From NCBI GenBank assembly GCA_039111635.1, contig JBCAQO010000006.1, positions 868,001-932,000 of the forward strand: DNA of 64,000 nucleotides, read 5' to 3'. Shown one piece after another: positions 35,317 through 47,751 of the stretch. Within the stretch, counting starts at the first letter, position 1. Each line of letters starts with the position of its first letter. Below the pieces are notes generated by a model that was not told the DNA's origin, did no database searches, and was given only the letters and a program-made list of their open reading frames with translations. Position numbers and translations under genes: made by a program. Origin of the DNA: Heterobasidion occidentale (lineage: Eukaryota; Basidiomycota; Agaricomycetes; Russulales; Bondarzewiaceae).

Positions 35317-36704
35317 GCCGCAAGTCGCGCTTTAAGTAGCATCGTGCCTCGAGGGGGGGGGGGAGGGGACGCGGGTTTTTATTTTGGGTTTCCCTTTTCT
35401 TCGGGGGTATCTGCCGAGATCTAGGCTTTGGGGTAATCCTTCATCAGGCGTTCTTGGGATCAAGTGTAGACTATACGGTACGATCTACTAGGGAGGGAAG
35501 TCTGCGGTTCGCTAACGCTAATGTACATATCAGCAGTCACAGACATACTGAGAAATTTCACCGTCTTGTATCTTTCAGCGTTTTTTCATTCCTGCGTTCT
35601 CAAGGTCAGTAGTGCCTTCGTCGGCCTTCGCGCCCTGCATATGCCACACGGGAGACGCCGATGGGGTTTCATTGCTGTTTCCTGCAGTGTTCAGATCGCA
35701 GCGGCCGAGAATATCGTGCGCTTCGTCTTCCGGGACATCGACAAGTGCTCCGGAGCTGGAGCTGGAGCTCGAAGTGGGTATCCGAAATCGAGATAAACCC
35801 CCGAAAGAAGCCCAGCCCAGCGCGTCCGCTACCAGTACTTCCTCATTCCCAAGCTCCAAGGGTTTTGTTTTCGTTCTTTTGAAGTTTTGGGAACAATGAT
35901 GCGGTCATGGCAGCCGGCGCCGTGCTCGAGCCAGTGCTCACGGGCGCGCGACCAACTCACACACGTCTGCAGTGCGCGGCGCGCGCAACATCAGATACGT
36001 CGGATGGGCGCGAACCGCGGGCGGCGAGCAGCCCCACAAGAGCCCGCAATCAATCACGCTCTGGCAGTGGGCCGCCCACTGCGAGCACCGAGCACCGAGC
36101 GCAGCCTCTCCTGCCTCACCGGGCCCGGCAGCCCTCCAGCCCCCACCCTGATCCGCACGATCCTAATCCTGTTGAAGCCGCTCAGCCAGCCCGCGAGCGT
36201 GCCCGCTATATATATCTTCGAACGCACGCCTCAGAACCTCACCCAGACGCGACGCGACGTCCGGCGGCAGTCTGCGGCCTGCTCAAAGTCTGCTCAACCA
36301 CGCCCACACGCCCACCGTCGTCATTCGACACGCATGCCATTCTGACCGATCTGTAGTATTTATATATATAGGAGGAAGAGAGCAAAAGAGAAACAGAGAG
36401 CCGAGAAACGCCCGTACGTCGCCCCCTCCGGCGGCGCCCTCGCTTGACTAGCACCGACCGACCGACGGACCGACGACAGGACCTGTACATTTCTTCTTCG
36501 ACGCGCGCGACACCGACGACCGACAGCAGCAGCAGCAGCACCAAAAAACGAACGCACGACGCGCGGTACAGCGGGGCACGGCAACGAGCGGAGGGGCGCA
36601 CGACGAGACCATCAACGCGCCTCCTCCCACCGACCGCCGCACGTCGCACGCCTCACGCCGCGCCGTCCTCCCCATCCGCGTCTCCCCACGGGCTAAACCT
36701 AATC
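35317..36704. other. Intergenic region, GC-rich with G run and TATA-like stretch
   Basis: About 1.4 kb between two genes that converge. It has a G run near 35353-35363 and a TATATATATA stretch near 36362. Overlapping open frames in all phases reflect high GC content. 3' UTRs are expected. Confidence 0.4.
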
Positions 36705-39700
36705 TTACCCCCCTGCGGCGCCGCGAGCCCACCAACCACGAGCGCTTCGCCGCCGCCGCCGCCATCTCGAGCGCCAGGCCCGCCTGCGCGTGCCCATGCG
36801 CGTGTGGACGTGCGCGGGCGACGCGGGCCCGCTGCCGACCTCGCTCAGGCTCGGGAGGCGCTCGAGGCTCGTATTAGTCGACCCGCCGAGCGCGCGCTGC
36901 AGCGCCTCGCGCTCCTCGGGGGACGGCGCGAACGCGCGCATCGCGAGGCCGGAGAAGAGCGCGGGCGCCGCGCTCGTCGCCGTCGCGCCCGCAGCCATCG
37001 CGTTGCTGATGGCGGAGGAGGTGGTGGTGGAAGTGGTGGGGGACGGCGGGAGGAAGGGCGTGCTGCCCGGGGCCGCGGACGGGTTGAGCGTGTCGAACGC
37101 GGGCGGAGCGGGCGCCTGCTGCTGTTGATGTTGCTGTTGCTGCTGCGCGCGCGCCGCGGCGGCGGAGGCAGAGCCAAAGGCGGGCGGGCGAGAGATCCGG
37201 AACACCTTCGCGTCGGGATTGAGCCCCCTTCTCTCCTTCTCCCTCTCCCTCTCCCTCTCCCTCTCCCTCTCCCTCTCCCTCTCTTTTTCGCGCTCGCCGA
37301 GCTCACCCGCCGTCGACGTAGACCACCACCTGCGCGCGCCCGCGCCTGTGTGGGCTGCTGCTGCGGCGGCGGCGACGAGCCCCTCGCGGGGCGGCGCCGG
37401 ATCGGAGTGCGTGCGCACGGGCCACGCGCGCTGGAGCATGTCCAGCGAATCCGACACGAGCCTCTGGCGCGGCGCGCGGTGCAGCTGCTGGGTCACCGGC
37501 GGAGGCCGGATCTCGAACGGGTCGTAGTCTTCCTCCATATCGCCGCCCCCGCTCCCGCTCCCGTTTACGCCCACGCTCGGGAACGCAGAGGGCGCGGTCG
37601 TGGACACCGGGGACGTGTGCAGCGCGTTCGGGCTGTGCATGGCGGAGGCGGAGGTGGAGACGGAGGCGGCGGGCGACGCGCCGACGGGGAGCGCGCTCGC
37701 GCTCGAGTCGGAGTGGCGCGGCATGCGGCGGCGCCAGTCGCGCTCGAGGAACACGTCGTTCTCCGACTGGAACGACTTGGACACCGCGCCCGCGCCGCGA
37801 GCGGCGCGTGCGCGTCGAGCGAGCGGATGAGGCTGTGCGGGATGAGCGAGGCCGCGGGCGGCGCCGGCGCGAACGCGCGGAGGCCCGCGATAGTGAGAGG
37901 CGCGGAGCGCGTCAGCGTCGCGGCGTGGGTGTCGTCCTCGATGGCGATGTCGGCGATGGCGTCGGCGTCGGCGTCGTCCGAGTCGCCCTCGTCCTCGCGG
38001 TCGCTGAACGGCGAGAACGTCGTCGTCGGCGGCGGGAGGTCGCGCGCGCGCTCGCGCTCGAAGCGCGCGTAGCCCTTCGCGCGCGGCGGGCGCGACTCGG
38101 GGGTCGCGAGCGCGCTTGTGGTCGGGTTGTACGCGAGGCTCGCGATGGGGATGAGGTTGAGCGGGCGCGGGCGCGGCGAGGCGGACACGCCGCGCGAGCG
38201 CGAGCCCGCGGAGCTCCCGCTGTCGTGCTCCTTCTCGAGCGGCGTCGGGAACACCTCGTCAAAGTCCCCCACTGCGGCGGGCCCGTGTGCTCCGGGCTCG
38301 ACGACGACTCGGGCGCGAGGAGCGGCGGCGTCCAGCCGTCTACGCTCTGGTTCTTGACGACCGTGAGCGAGAGAAGGCCCGGTCCTGGCGCAGCATGTCC
38401 GCCCTGTCCCTCGCCTCCCTCAACCGCGCGCCCTCGCGCCCGATCGCCTCCTCCAGCTCCCGCGCGCGCACGCCGAGCGCCGCGACGACCTCCTCCGCGA
38501 CCTGCACCTCCCTGCGCCGCCTCTCCAGCGCGCCCTGCAGCGCTCGCTCCTCGGCGTCCGCCGCCCGCGCGAGTCCGCGACCGCGCGCGTGTCGCGCCGC
38601 ATCTGCTCCTCCAGCGCGCGCACCTCGCCCGCGAGCCGCGCGATGCGCGCGCCCGCGTCGCCCTGCGCGGCCTGCGCGGCGCGCAGGCGCCGCTCGGCAT
38701 CGCGCCGCGCGGCCTCGGCGGTGCGGCGGCCGTCCTCGAGCGCTTTGGTGCGCGCCCTGAGCTCGGCGCGGGCGGCGTCCTCCGCGCGCTTGGCGTCGCG
38801 CGCGGCGGCGAGCTCGGCGGCGAGGGCGGTGTCCGTGGTCGCGGCGAGGGCGGCGTGCTCTGCGAGCTGCGCGCGGAGGTCGTGGTTCGCGCCGCGCGTG
38901 TGGGAGATCTGGCGCAGGAGCTCGGCGACGGCGGGCGTGGGCTCGAAGGAGGGCGCGTGTGCGTGCGTGCGCGTGCGCGGGGAGCGTAGTCGTGGAGGGC
39001 GAGCGCGCGTGCGCGTGGTGGTGGTGGGCGCGGCGGGGGGGCACGGGGGCGACGCCGGGGCGGCGTGCGCGTGCGCCTGGGGCGCTGCTTTGAGCGTGAG
39101 CGCGGACGCCGCCGCCGCGCGGCGGTCGTGGACTGGGACTGGGACGGCTGGCGGGGCGTGTGGAGGGGAAGGGTGGCTGACTTTGGGAGCGGCGGGGGGC
39201 TGGAGTTGCGGGACGGGTTGTGGCGCGGGTTGGACCGGTCGCGGGAGCGCAGTTTCGGCGGGGACGCGCGCGGGTGGGACTGGGGCGAGGTGGTCGGGAA
39301 GGGCAGCCCTGTCGAGTTGTGATGATGATGATGAGCGATCGATGGGGCGCGGGCGCTGGTGGCGACTCACCGTTGTAGGAGTCTGATTTGTCGAGGGCTT
39401 TTACGTTGAGGATGCCGGAGCTCCAGCCCTCCTCGTCGCACTTGGAGCGGGCGGGGGAGCGCTGGGGCCAGGGGATCTCTATGCCCTTCCACCAGCGGCC
39501 AAAGGCGCCGACGAACCAGGATTCCTTGGGGGTTGATCCGTCGAGATCGCCGAGGGCGGGGGCAGGGCGGTGGGAGGAGGCTGTGCCAGCGGGCGGTGGG
39601 CGGGACCTGGAGGTCGGGATGACGGCGGCGATGGTGAAGAAGGCAAAGCTGTGAAAGGCGTGTTTGGGTGTGCGGAGGGCGACGGAGGCGCGGTTGGAGA

Positions 39701-40158
39701 AGTGGAAGGTGGAGCCGGACTCGAGGAGGTCAGAGGAGGACGGGGCGCGGGGCGGGGAGGAGGAGTAGTGGACGCCCGAGTCCTCCGAGTCGCTGTGGTC
39801 GTCGTCGCTGGCGTCGTCGAGGCGGGAGAGGTGGTGGCGGAAGCATTGTTCTGTGAGATAGGACCTGAAGGACGTTTCGGATGGGTTTGTGAGATAGGCT
39901 ATGAGGAGGTGGGCGCGGTGGGTCAGCACGTATAGACTGGGCATGGAGAGGGCGCGGGGGCAGTTGTGGCTGAGGAGAAGCACCCTCTCGAGATGAGATG
40001 AAAAGAGAGCGGGAGAAACGAAAGAGGAAGGATGCGAGGAGGACTAGCATATTTGACTCACCGATGATCAAGAGGACCAAAAGAAATACGGCGGCGAGGA
40101 AGACGGATCTGAGCTCGAGGTGAGGGTGGAGGATGTTGAGGGGCCTCGAGGCGAACAT
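36705..40158 (-). CDS. Hypothetical membrane-anchored, disordered/coiled-coil protein, frame broken at several G/C runs
   Basis: Limits are approximate. The start MFASRPLNILHPHLELRS at 40158 precedes a hydrophobic helix (VFLAAVFLLVLLII). Next come a domain with HRAHLLIAYLTNPSETSF, GAFGRWWKGIEIPWPQRS and GWSSGILNVKALDKSDSY, a Pro-rich linker, an Ala/Arg/Glu coiled coil (about 38400-38900), then LLSLTVVKNQSVDGWTPPLL, GDFDEVFPTPLEKEH, a disordered stretch, SKSFQSENDVFLERDWRRR, an Arg-Glu repeat, a Q-rich patch and LNPDAKVFRISRPPAFG. The blocks lie in different frames; one extra base at plus-strand C runs near 36794, 37784, 38268, 38379 and 38565 would join them. The junction between exons 1 and 2 is also unresolved. 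No family recognised. Confidence 0.55.
37239..37282. repeat. Tandem CTCTCC hexamer repeat inside a coding region
   Basis: About seven units of CTCTCC (GGAGAG on the coding strand). In the minus-strand frame it encodes alternating Arg-Glu, giving a run of RE pairs. Such runs favour a single charged helix; the tract is also prone to length changes. Confidence 0.8.
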
Positions 40159-41953
40159 GACGGCGGAGGCGCCGAGGGCGAGGGAGAGGAGAGAGAGGGA
40201 GGGGGATGAGAGTTGAGAGCGAGAAGCGGGTGTGCCTCGAGGCGGCTTAGCAAGAGTGCGGAGGGAGGAGATGGTGGGCAGCGGAGACGTGCTGCAGGCG
40301 AGCGTCGTCCCCAGCAGCCGTGATGGGAACAGTCAACAATGTAGTCAAGTGCTGCACCGTCAATCGAAACCCACTCTCACTCACTCTCTCCCTCCCTCTG
40401 CTCCGTCCAGCCCGTTCAATTTTCTCCCCGCCCGGCATCTCCCTCCGCTAGCCCAATCGGCTTCTTCCCCTGCCCGATGCCGCCCGGCTCGTCCCCCGCC
40501 CTCCCTCGCTCGCTCGCTCGCCCTCGTACTAGTATTCAACTCTCCATTTCTCGCGTCCATTCCCCCTCTTTTTTTTCTGGTTCGCGTACCCGCTCCCGCG
40601 ATTATCTGCGATACAGATGTCCATCGATCCACCCCCGCCTGTTATCTCCCCCATCACCTGCTCCACGCCGCCCCCTCCGGCCGCAACTCAATTCCAGCAC
40701 CCCCAGCCCTTCTAGCCGTCCTGCAAACACATCACCTGCGCGCGGGGGAGCTCCCAGCTTCCATCTTATCGCAACACATCCGTCTGTCCCTCCATGAGGC
40801 CTCCGCGTCCCCCTCCCGCTGTCCAAAGACGTTTTCGGTCGACGATTACCCGCTCGCCCGACTCCCTCGTGATTCCCTCGCCCGCTGCTCATAATCCACC
40901 GTCCACCGGCCCTCTTCCCGCCTTGCATCGCATGATCGACCCCAAGTCTCGCGGCTTCATGAATCAGAACCCATCTCGTGCACCGTGGACGCGCCCCGCT
41001 CGTGGGCCCCGCGTGGCTCCAGCGGGCTCGCTATCAAATCATCATCGCGCATCATCATCTCGGACCCGTCATCACCGCGTCTTCTGCCGCTCGGTTCCCA
41101 TTTCACAACTTATTAGTAACTTGGTCTCAGCGGCCTTCTTCTTATCTGCGCCGCAGACCCGCCCGCCTCTGCCATCCTGCGCGCACGCCCGCGATCTCCT
41201 GCGCGACCTCCAGCAACCCACTCTTGTTTCGACGTAAACCATCTACTATTCGCGTCGATCGACGTCGACGCCGTGCGTCCTACATTCGCGCCGCCCGAGG
41301 CTGTCCGTGCCACTGCAGCACTAGTCAACCGCCGCGCGTCATCGTCCCATAGCCCCGCCCGGCATCCCACCAGCTGACCTCGCCCGCTCGGACGCTCCGC
41401 CCCGCCATCGGCTCTACCACTGCTCTGCCGGACTCCAACCCCCGCATCGAGCCGCGCCGATACTATAGCTAACTCACACGAGCATACATGCCGCCGCCCA
41501 ATAACACCGTGCAGCTCGACGCGGGCACCGAGACTTGGGCTCGATACAGATACGGCTTGCAGGCTAGTCCGCGTAGAGATGCCGTCTTGGGTGTCGCTTG
41601 TCGGGATCATGATGCACAGCCCGCAGTGTGTTCGTCGCGCGAGCGACTGGGGCTCTGCTTCGACACCGTTCGATTTTTCACGTCGCGGTTCTGCGCCGGT
41701 GCAGGCGAGCGAGGCGGCGCTTTCCATCGCTGACCACGAGCGGGCGCCTGCCCGCCTTTATCAGGACGAACGCGTCGGAGGTATGCATATACATATACAC
41801 GGGACTCGCTCGCTCGGATCTCGTCTGCGCTCTATTCCATCAATCAATACATCCTGGTTTGCCTCCTTCGATCCACGCCTGTTCCCGCTCAGCCCAGTTT
41901 CGCGTCGGTTCATGATACGCCACCCCACGCGCCCGCCCTCGCGCACCTAGCAC
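40159..41953. other. Intergenic region, GC- and pyrimidine-rich
   Basis: About 1.8 kb. Many overlapping Pro/Ser/Arg-rich open frames on both strands (the longest is 220 codons, 40232-40894 plus) carry no recognisable domain. The first part is pyrimidine-rich on the plus strand, with CTCG repeats near 40505. No gene called. Confidence 0.4.
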
Positions 41954-42325
41954 TCACCACCCCCTCTTCGCTAAACCAACGAACCAAACGAACCATCAGC
42001 AACTCTCCCCGTCGTCTCCAGCGCTTCGTCCCCAGCAGACCGCGAAGCCCGCCGGGGCCGCGGGCCACTCACCTCGCTCGGCGGCCTTGTACCGCTTCCG
42101 CAGCTGCCGCGGGTTGCGGCTCTTGAGCGCCTTGTCGCACCTGCGCGCCTTGAGGAACGCGTCGGCGCGGTAGCGCGGCTTCTTCTTCTTCTTCGCGCCC
42201 TCGGTCGCGGGAGCGGGGGCGGGGGCGCGAGAAGAGGTGGCGGCTGCGAGCGCGATGTGGTACGGCGAGGGAAGGGCGGAGGAGGGGAAGGGGGCGTAGT
42301 AGACGGCTGGGTCGTCGATCTCCAT
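41954..42325 (-). CDS. Small basic hypothetical protein
   Basis: Proposed start ATG at 42325 (MEIDDPAVYYAPFPSS). An Ala/Pro-rich linker leads to a basic block, EGAKKKKKPRYRADAFLK, then ARRCDKALKSRNPRQLRKRY and KAAER. A GTGAGT donor sits right after this (about 42075); splicing to the acceptor ending GTTTAG near 41979 would give AKRGW and a stop at 41954-41956. Without splicing the frame runs on to 41996. Product about 90 aa. The basic tract suggests a nuclear or RNA-associated role, but no family is recognised; the gene is supported only by its ordered composition and the good donor site. Confidence 0.4.
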
Positions 42326-44290
42326 CGTGCGGGTGTAGTATCGTTGTGTGGATGCGGAGAGGGAGGAGGAGCGCTTGCTGTGGCCCGGCCCGCTTGGCGA
42401 GGTCGGCGCCACGGAAACACCTGGCAGCACGTGCTTGTGCACGGCGGCTGTTTTTTCTCTCTTTCTGATGTGGGCGCTTGTGGGCGCCGTGTGCGGGGCC
42501 TCGAACGCGCTGCGGGCTCGGCGCGCGCGGATCGCGGAGGGGGTGCTCGTGTGCGGGACGAAAGCGCGGAGCCCTGGTGGTGCGGCGTGTGTGCCCGCGA
42601 ACCTCGCGATGGTCGTGGAAGACGCGCGGGGCTTTTTTGCTGGCTGCTGTCGACCCTGCGATCTGTGGTGTGTGGCCCAGTCGTGGAGAGCGTGCTCGGC
42701 GGTCGGCTCTGGGTCCTCCAAGGACGCGCGCGGGTTCGCGGTGGCCCAGCTACACCCTGATGCATCCTGCTTCGTTCCCACCCGTCCCGGCTCCCCCTGA
42801 TTCACGCCGACGTGCGATGCTTCGCAGCGATGCACGCCTCGCCCCGTTCATCCTGATTCGCCCCGATTCACTCTGGTCTCACCCTATGGAATCATCATTA
42901 TGCGTCTTCGTTGTTGGATCCGCTCTGGATACGTGATTCATCGAGCGTCTTCGCTCGCCCCGGTCCAATTTGCCTTGTCGTGATGCGCCGTACACAACTC
43001 GCGATGCGTTTCCCCGTCCGTTCCAACACGCTCGCTCGTCAAGCGTCGAACTCCATCTTCATCTCTTCTGTCTCGTCACGGATCCCTGTACGCCTGCGCC
43101 AGGGGACAAGCACTTCCAAGCGCCTGTCCCGGCTGTGTCCGAGCTTCTCCGTCACTTGGAACGGACCTCTCGAGTTCTGGAGCCTGGACCGCGTGCATCT
43201 CTGGTGCTGGGTCTCCCCCGCCGGGCCCGAGCCAAGTCGTTCCGACCCCCGTTGGTACGGCGCACTCCGACCCGATTCTGAGCCTTGTGCGCCGGTTCAT
43301 CCGACGCGCGATCGACTCCCCATCCGTCACGGCGGGTCTTCTTCGATTCAACGTAACCTAGGTATGCCGCTCGCCGCTCGTGCACTGACGTCCATGCAGA
43401 TGCACGTCACCCGGCTCGCTGCGAATCTGGCTCGTGAACCGCGCGAGGTCAGGGCTCGCTCTTTGCCGCCGTCTCTCGGTGCCAGTCTGCGCATCGTCTT
43501 CCGTCTTGGGACCGTCGTCCGTCAGCTGAGCGGCGAGGGCGGTGTGCTCAAGCATTACTGTAAAATCGAGTTCGCGACCGTATCAGCCTGTATCAACGCG
43601 CTTCGCCCAGCACCCCATCCGTCCTCAACCCACGTCCGGCGCCTCTCGTCCTCGTCCGACAGCTCGCTCGCGATACCCCCGTACCGGAGTCTTCGTTCGG
43701 CAAACCCCCTCAGGGACGGGACATCGTAGCCTATCGATGATGGTGTGGGTCCGTCTCGCTTCGCCCCGTTCTACGTCATGTCGAAGGCGGTCTGTGCAGT
43801 ACGTTTCAATACGACATGTCTGTGACCTGCATCATGACGCACGCTCGTTCTGGTGCGCTTCTTTGACCGATCGTGACAGGCCGCACACCCTCGCGTAGTG
43901 CCTGACCTTCATGGCCTGCACATTGCGTTTGTGGCCGGCAACCTAAAGTGAAAGTAGAGCAACGCTTTCCATGACGCAACTATGCTGCATGCCTGGATCG
44001 TCCGATGCATGTCATCACACTTCATCGATTCATTGTGCCGAGACACCTCCGACGTTCTCGCGCCAGTGTTCTCGTGAGCCTCGTTGATTCAGTCTTTGCC
44101 CAGGTTTCCGCGCGCACACGAATGGCAAAAAGATAAAAGCATAAAAATGTCATTACGAACATACTCGAACATGATGCCATAGTGAACAATACAAGGTAAC
44201 AAAGACAAGGGACAAGGACACACGTAGGAAAAACACAGGCGGAGATAACACAGAGAAGACACGAGTGAAAAAATACAACGGTGATTGCTT
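42326..44290. other. Intergenic region
   Basis: About 2 kb. The longest open frame is 272 codons (42911-43729, plus), rich in Arg, Ser and Pro, with no motif or codon pattern suggesting a gene. The right end, just past the eEF3 stop, is AT-rich and probably its 3' UTR. Confidence 0.4.
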
Positions 44291-47200
44291 TTACAGCTCA
44301 TCGTCAGTGATCTCTTCGCCTCGCTTTTTCCGTGCAATGCGCTCCTTCTTGAGCTGCAGAGAGGCAAGGTTGTGTTAGATACCTTGAGCACTCAGAAATA
44401 ATGAATTGTCACGAACCTTGCGAGCTTCAGCAGACGTGATCTTCTTCTGCTTCTTGTTCTCGATCTTGTTACCCATAGCATCATATGTGTCCTCCTCAGC
44501 TCCGTCGTTCTTGTCGATACGGGGTCCAGATCCCTGACCCTCGACCCAGTTGTGGCCGGAGGCCTCGAGACGACCATCACGCATGGCCCACACCTCCTGG
44601 CAGATCGACTCGGAGAAGTCTCGGTTGTGGGTGATGACGAGCACACCACCCTCGAAGACCTTCAGCGCCTCGATGAGAGCGGCGAGCGACTCGCGATCGA
44701 GGTAGTCTGGTCATGACGCGTAAGCATACGAGCGTTAGGCGAACCAAGGTTGGACGTACTAGTCGGCTCATCCAGGCAGATGACGTGAGGGCGACGCCAG
44801 GTGGCAGCACCGAGCACGATCTTCACCTTCTGACCACCGGAAAGACCACGCATGGTGTTGTGCGAAACGAACTCGGGCTCGAGACCAAAGTCAGCAAAGT
44901 GGGCCTCGATCTCGCGACGAACGAGAGGGCGGAGGAGGCCAAGGCGTTGAGCCTCACGAGTATCGACCTCGAGAACTTTCTGATAACGATGTAAACATGA
45001 GTGCTCCGTCAAGAATCCATCAAGATACGTAATGGCATACCTTCTCGAAACCACGCTTGATGAGCTCGTCACGGGGAAGCCAGATGTTCTCCGAGGAAGA
45101 GAGACCCTTGAACGAGACCTCGTACTCGTACGACTGCTTCAACTTCTTGCGAGCAGTGATCTCATCGATGAGACGCTTCTGGCCCTCAACGACGACAATG
45201 GAACCATCCTTCATCTTCTGCGCTTCCTCCTCGGAGATTTGGCGGTTGGCCTTCATCATCTCCTCCAAATCTTCACCAGTCTGGTAACGCCACAACATGT
45301 ACTCGAGGGGCGTCTTGTCGAGATGGTTATCAATGTGGTGGAAGGCGTGCTGGGCAACATAACCGATGACCAAGTTGGGGTGCTTCCACACCTCACCACC
45401 CTTGTTCGGCTCCATCTCCGCAGTGAGCAATTTGACGAGCGTCGACTTTCCAGAACCGTTGGGTCCGAGGACAGCGACACGAGAAGACAAGGAAACTTGA
45501 AGCGTGATGTCGTACAGCTGCTGGACGGGCTGGGAAGGGTACTGGAAGCCAACCTTGCGCATCTTGAGTAGCGACTTCTCCTTGGTCTTGACACCCTCGA
45601 GCAGAGGAGGGTCGGGGAGCTTGAACTTGTAGTCCTCAGCTGCCTCGAGAGTGTAGTAAGACTTAGCCTCAGGGACCTGCTTGACGAAGGACTCGAGGTT
45701 TCCCCTGTAACGACGGAGCTTGAAACGGTTCAAGTGAAGAACGTCGGTGATAGTGTTGTTGAGGAAGCCGGAGTCGTGCGAGACGATGATAGACGTGCAG
45801 TGGGTGAGGCCGGTCAAGTAGTTCTCCAACCAGGCAACATTGACAACATCCAAGTGGTTAGTGGGCTCGTCGAGCAACAGGATGTCGGCCTTGAACAACA
45901 TGGCGCGGGCGAGGGCGAGCTTCATCTTCCAACCACCAGAGAGACTGCCAATGGCGTGCTGCTGCCTCTCGTCATTGAAACCGACGGACGCGAGGGTCTC
46001 AACGACCTCATTCTTGTCAGCGAGAATACGCTTGTCCGAAAGGATGAACTCGAGGACAGAGGTTTCCTCTTCGCTGCCATCGATGTCGTGCTCGACGTAG
46101 AACGTGCGGACCTCGTCGGGGGAAGGGAAGCCCTCGACTTGACTGGAAGTAATAAAAATACAGTCAGAAGTGGCTGTGTGCATAATGAGAAAAAACTGAC
46201 CCATTGGTGATGGCGCGCATCAACGTCGACTTTCCGGTACCGTTCTTACCGCAGAGACCATAGCGGTGACCACGCTTCAGACGGAGGATGGCGGTGTTCA
46301 AGAGGATCTTGGCACCGTACGCGAGCGAGAACTGGCAATTGCAAAGATCTTCACCCTCCTCCTCATCCTCGAGAGCTTCACCATCCTCGATGTCCTCAGT
46401 AGCAGAGCGAACCACCCACTCCCGTGCAATCGTAAGGGGGTCTGGGGTAGCAGCAAGGAAACCAAGGAAGGGGGCGAGGGTGTCCCACTCGGGAACGTCA
46501 AAGTTCTTCGCGTTCGAGAGGTTCGTGGCCAAATGAGCGACGTAAATGGTGGTCTCGTCAGCGACAGATGGCACGGAGGAAGCGCCAGCCTTCTTGTAGA
46601 CAGCAGCAAGAGAGTGAGCGAGTTGGCTGAACTCAGCCTGTTTGAGAGGGGGGAGATCCGATCCATCGCCAGTAGGAACTTCACCGACTTGACGGAGGGT
46701 GGCGATGGCACGGCCAACAACACTGCGAGCCTCAGGGTCGCCGATGGTGGTCTCGACCTTCAACAGACCAGGAAGGAGCTTAGGCAGGAAAGGACGGACG
46801 GTGACCGCAGAGTCGACAAGCTTGGCCATGTTGTCGATAATGCTGCAGATTTTCTAAGTGAGCTAAGCTCTGAAGCGCGAAGAAAAATTTGACATACACA
46901 GCGACCTTACGCTTGGTGGCGGTCAGCTTCTCAGAGAGACCACGGGACAAAAGGGGGACCATTAGAGAAAGTGTAGGAGAATCAACTTCGGAAACGAATG
47001 TCGTGGCCGAGAGGAGCTGGATGGTGTTCGGCACCTCCTCGACGGGATTAATCAGAGCCTTGATGAGAGCAGGAATGAAGCGTTCGATATCCTTGTTGGA
47101 CACCAGAGCGGTGGCCTTCGTGAGCGATTCGCGTGCAGCCTTCTTCACGTCGGCTTTGGTATCCCAAATCGCCTCGGCGAGCACGGGGACGATTTCGGGC

Positions 47201-47751
47201 ATCAGCTTGGCCATCTGGGTCTTCGCGCTCACAACGAGCTGGTTCAGAATGACGAGAGACCCAGTCTTGATTTGCCATTTGCCGGCGGTTTTGATCTCGT
47301 GAAGGAGAGCAGGGAGAATGAGGGCAGTGCCCCATGGGTTCGCAGCAGCGACGTATACCCGGACCGCCTCGACGGCCGCTGTCCGGACAGCAGGCATCTT
47401 GTCAGCGAAGGCCTCGAGGAGAGCGGCGTAGAGGCCGGAATCAATGAAAGATGGCTCGAGGGCCTTGCTCGCGGAAGCTGCGATGGTTGCAACAGCCTCG
47501 GCAGCACCCTCGCGGGCGGCGGGCGACTTTTTGTCGGCAAGAGCCTTGACGGCGGCATCAGCGAAGCCGGTGGACTTGATGGCGAGGGGGCCGTCCTTTT
47601 GAGCGATTGAGGCGAGGGACTCGGCCGCGGCCTTACGCGCAGCCTTGTCGGCGACAAAGAGGGAGGAGACGTCGACCTGGCCTTCAACAGGGGCGGCCTT
47701 GAGGGAAGCGGGGGTAGCGGTAGCTGCAGCGGGGGTGGTGACAGCGGGCAT
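44291..47751 (-). CDS. TEF3: Translation elongation factor 3 (eEF3)
   Basis: ATG at 47751 ([14 protein letters not shown]), stop 44291-44293; about six exons, about 1050 aa, the usual size. N-terminal HEAT repeats (about 46860-47700) are followed by a four-helix segment and two ABC ATPase cassettes. Cassette 1: [30 protein letters not shown]. Cassette 2: [10 protein letters not shown], then the chromodomain-like insert (about 45020-45300), GLSGGQK and LDEPTNYLD, the latter formed by splicing (about 44705-44760). The lysine-rich tail ends [20 protein letters not shown]. eEF3 is fungal-specific; it drives E-site tRNA release and translocation with eEF1A and eEF2. The intact motifs and long clean exons contrast with the frame-broken genes elsewhere. 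Confidence 0.98.

Noticed and set aside
37239..37282. Possible CRISPR-like or satellite array
   Set aside because: A simple hexamer microsatellite with no spacers, inside a coding frame.
36444..38072. 542-codon plus-strand open frame
   Set aside because: Lies antisense to a minus-strand gene with recognisable ordered blocks. Its residues are mostly Arg, Gly and Ala, as expected from GC-rich shadow frames.
42911..43729. 272-codon plus-strand open frame
   Set aside because: No motif and Arg/Ser/Pro-rich composition as in random GC-rich DNA; no support beyond length.
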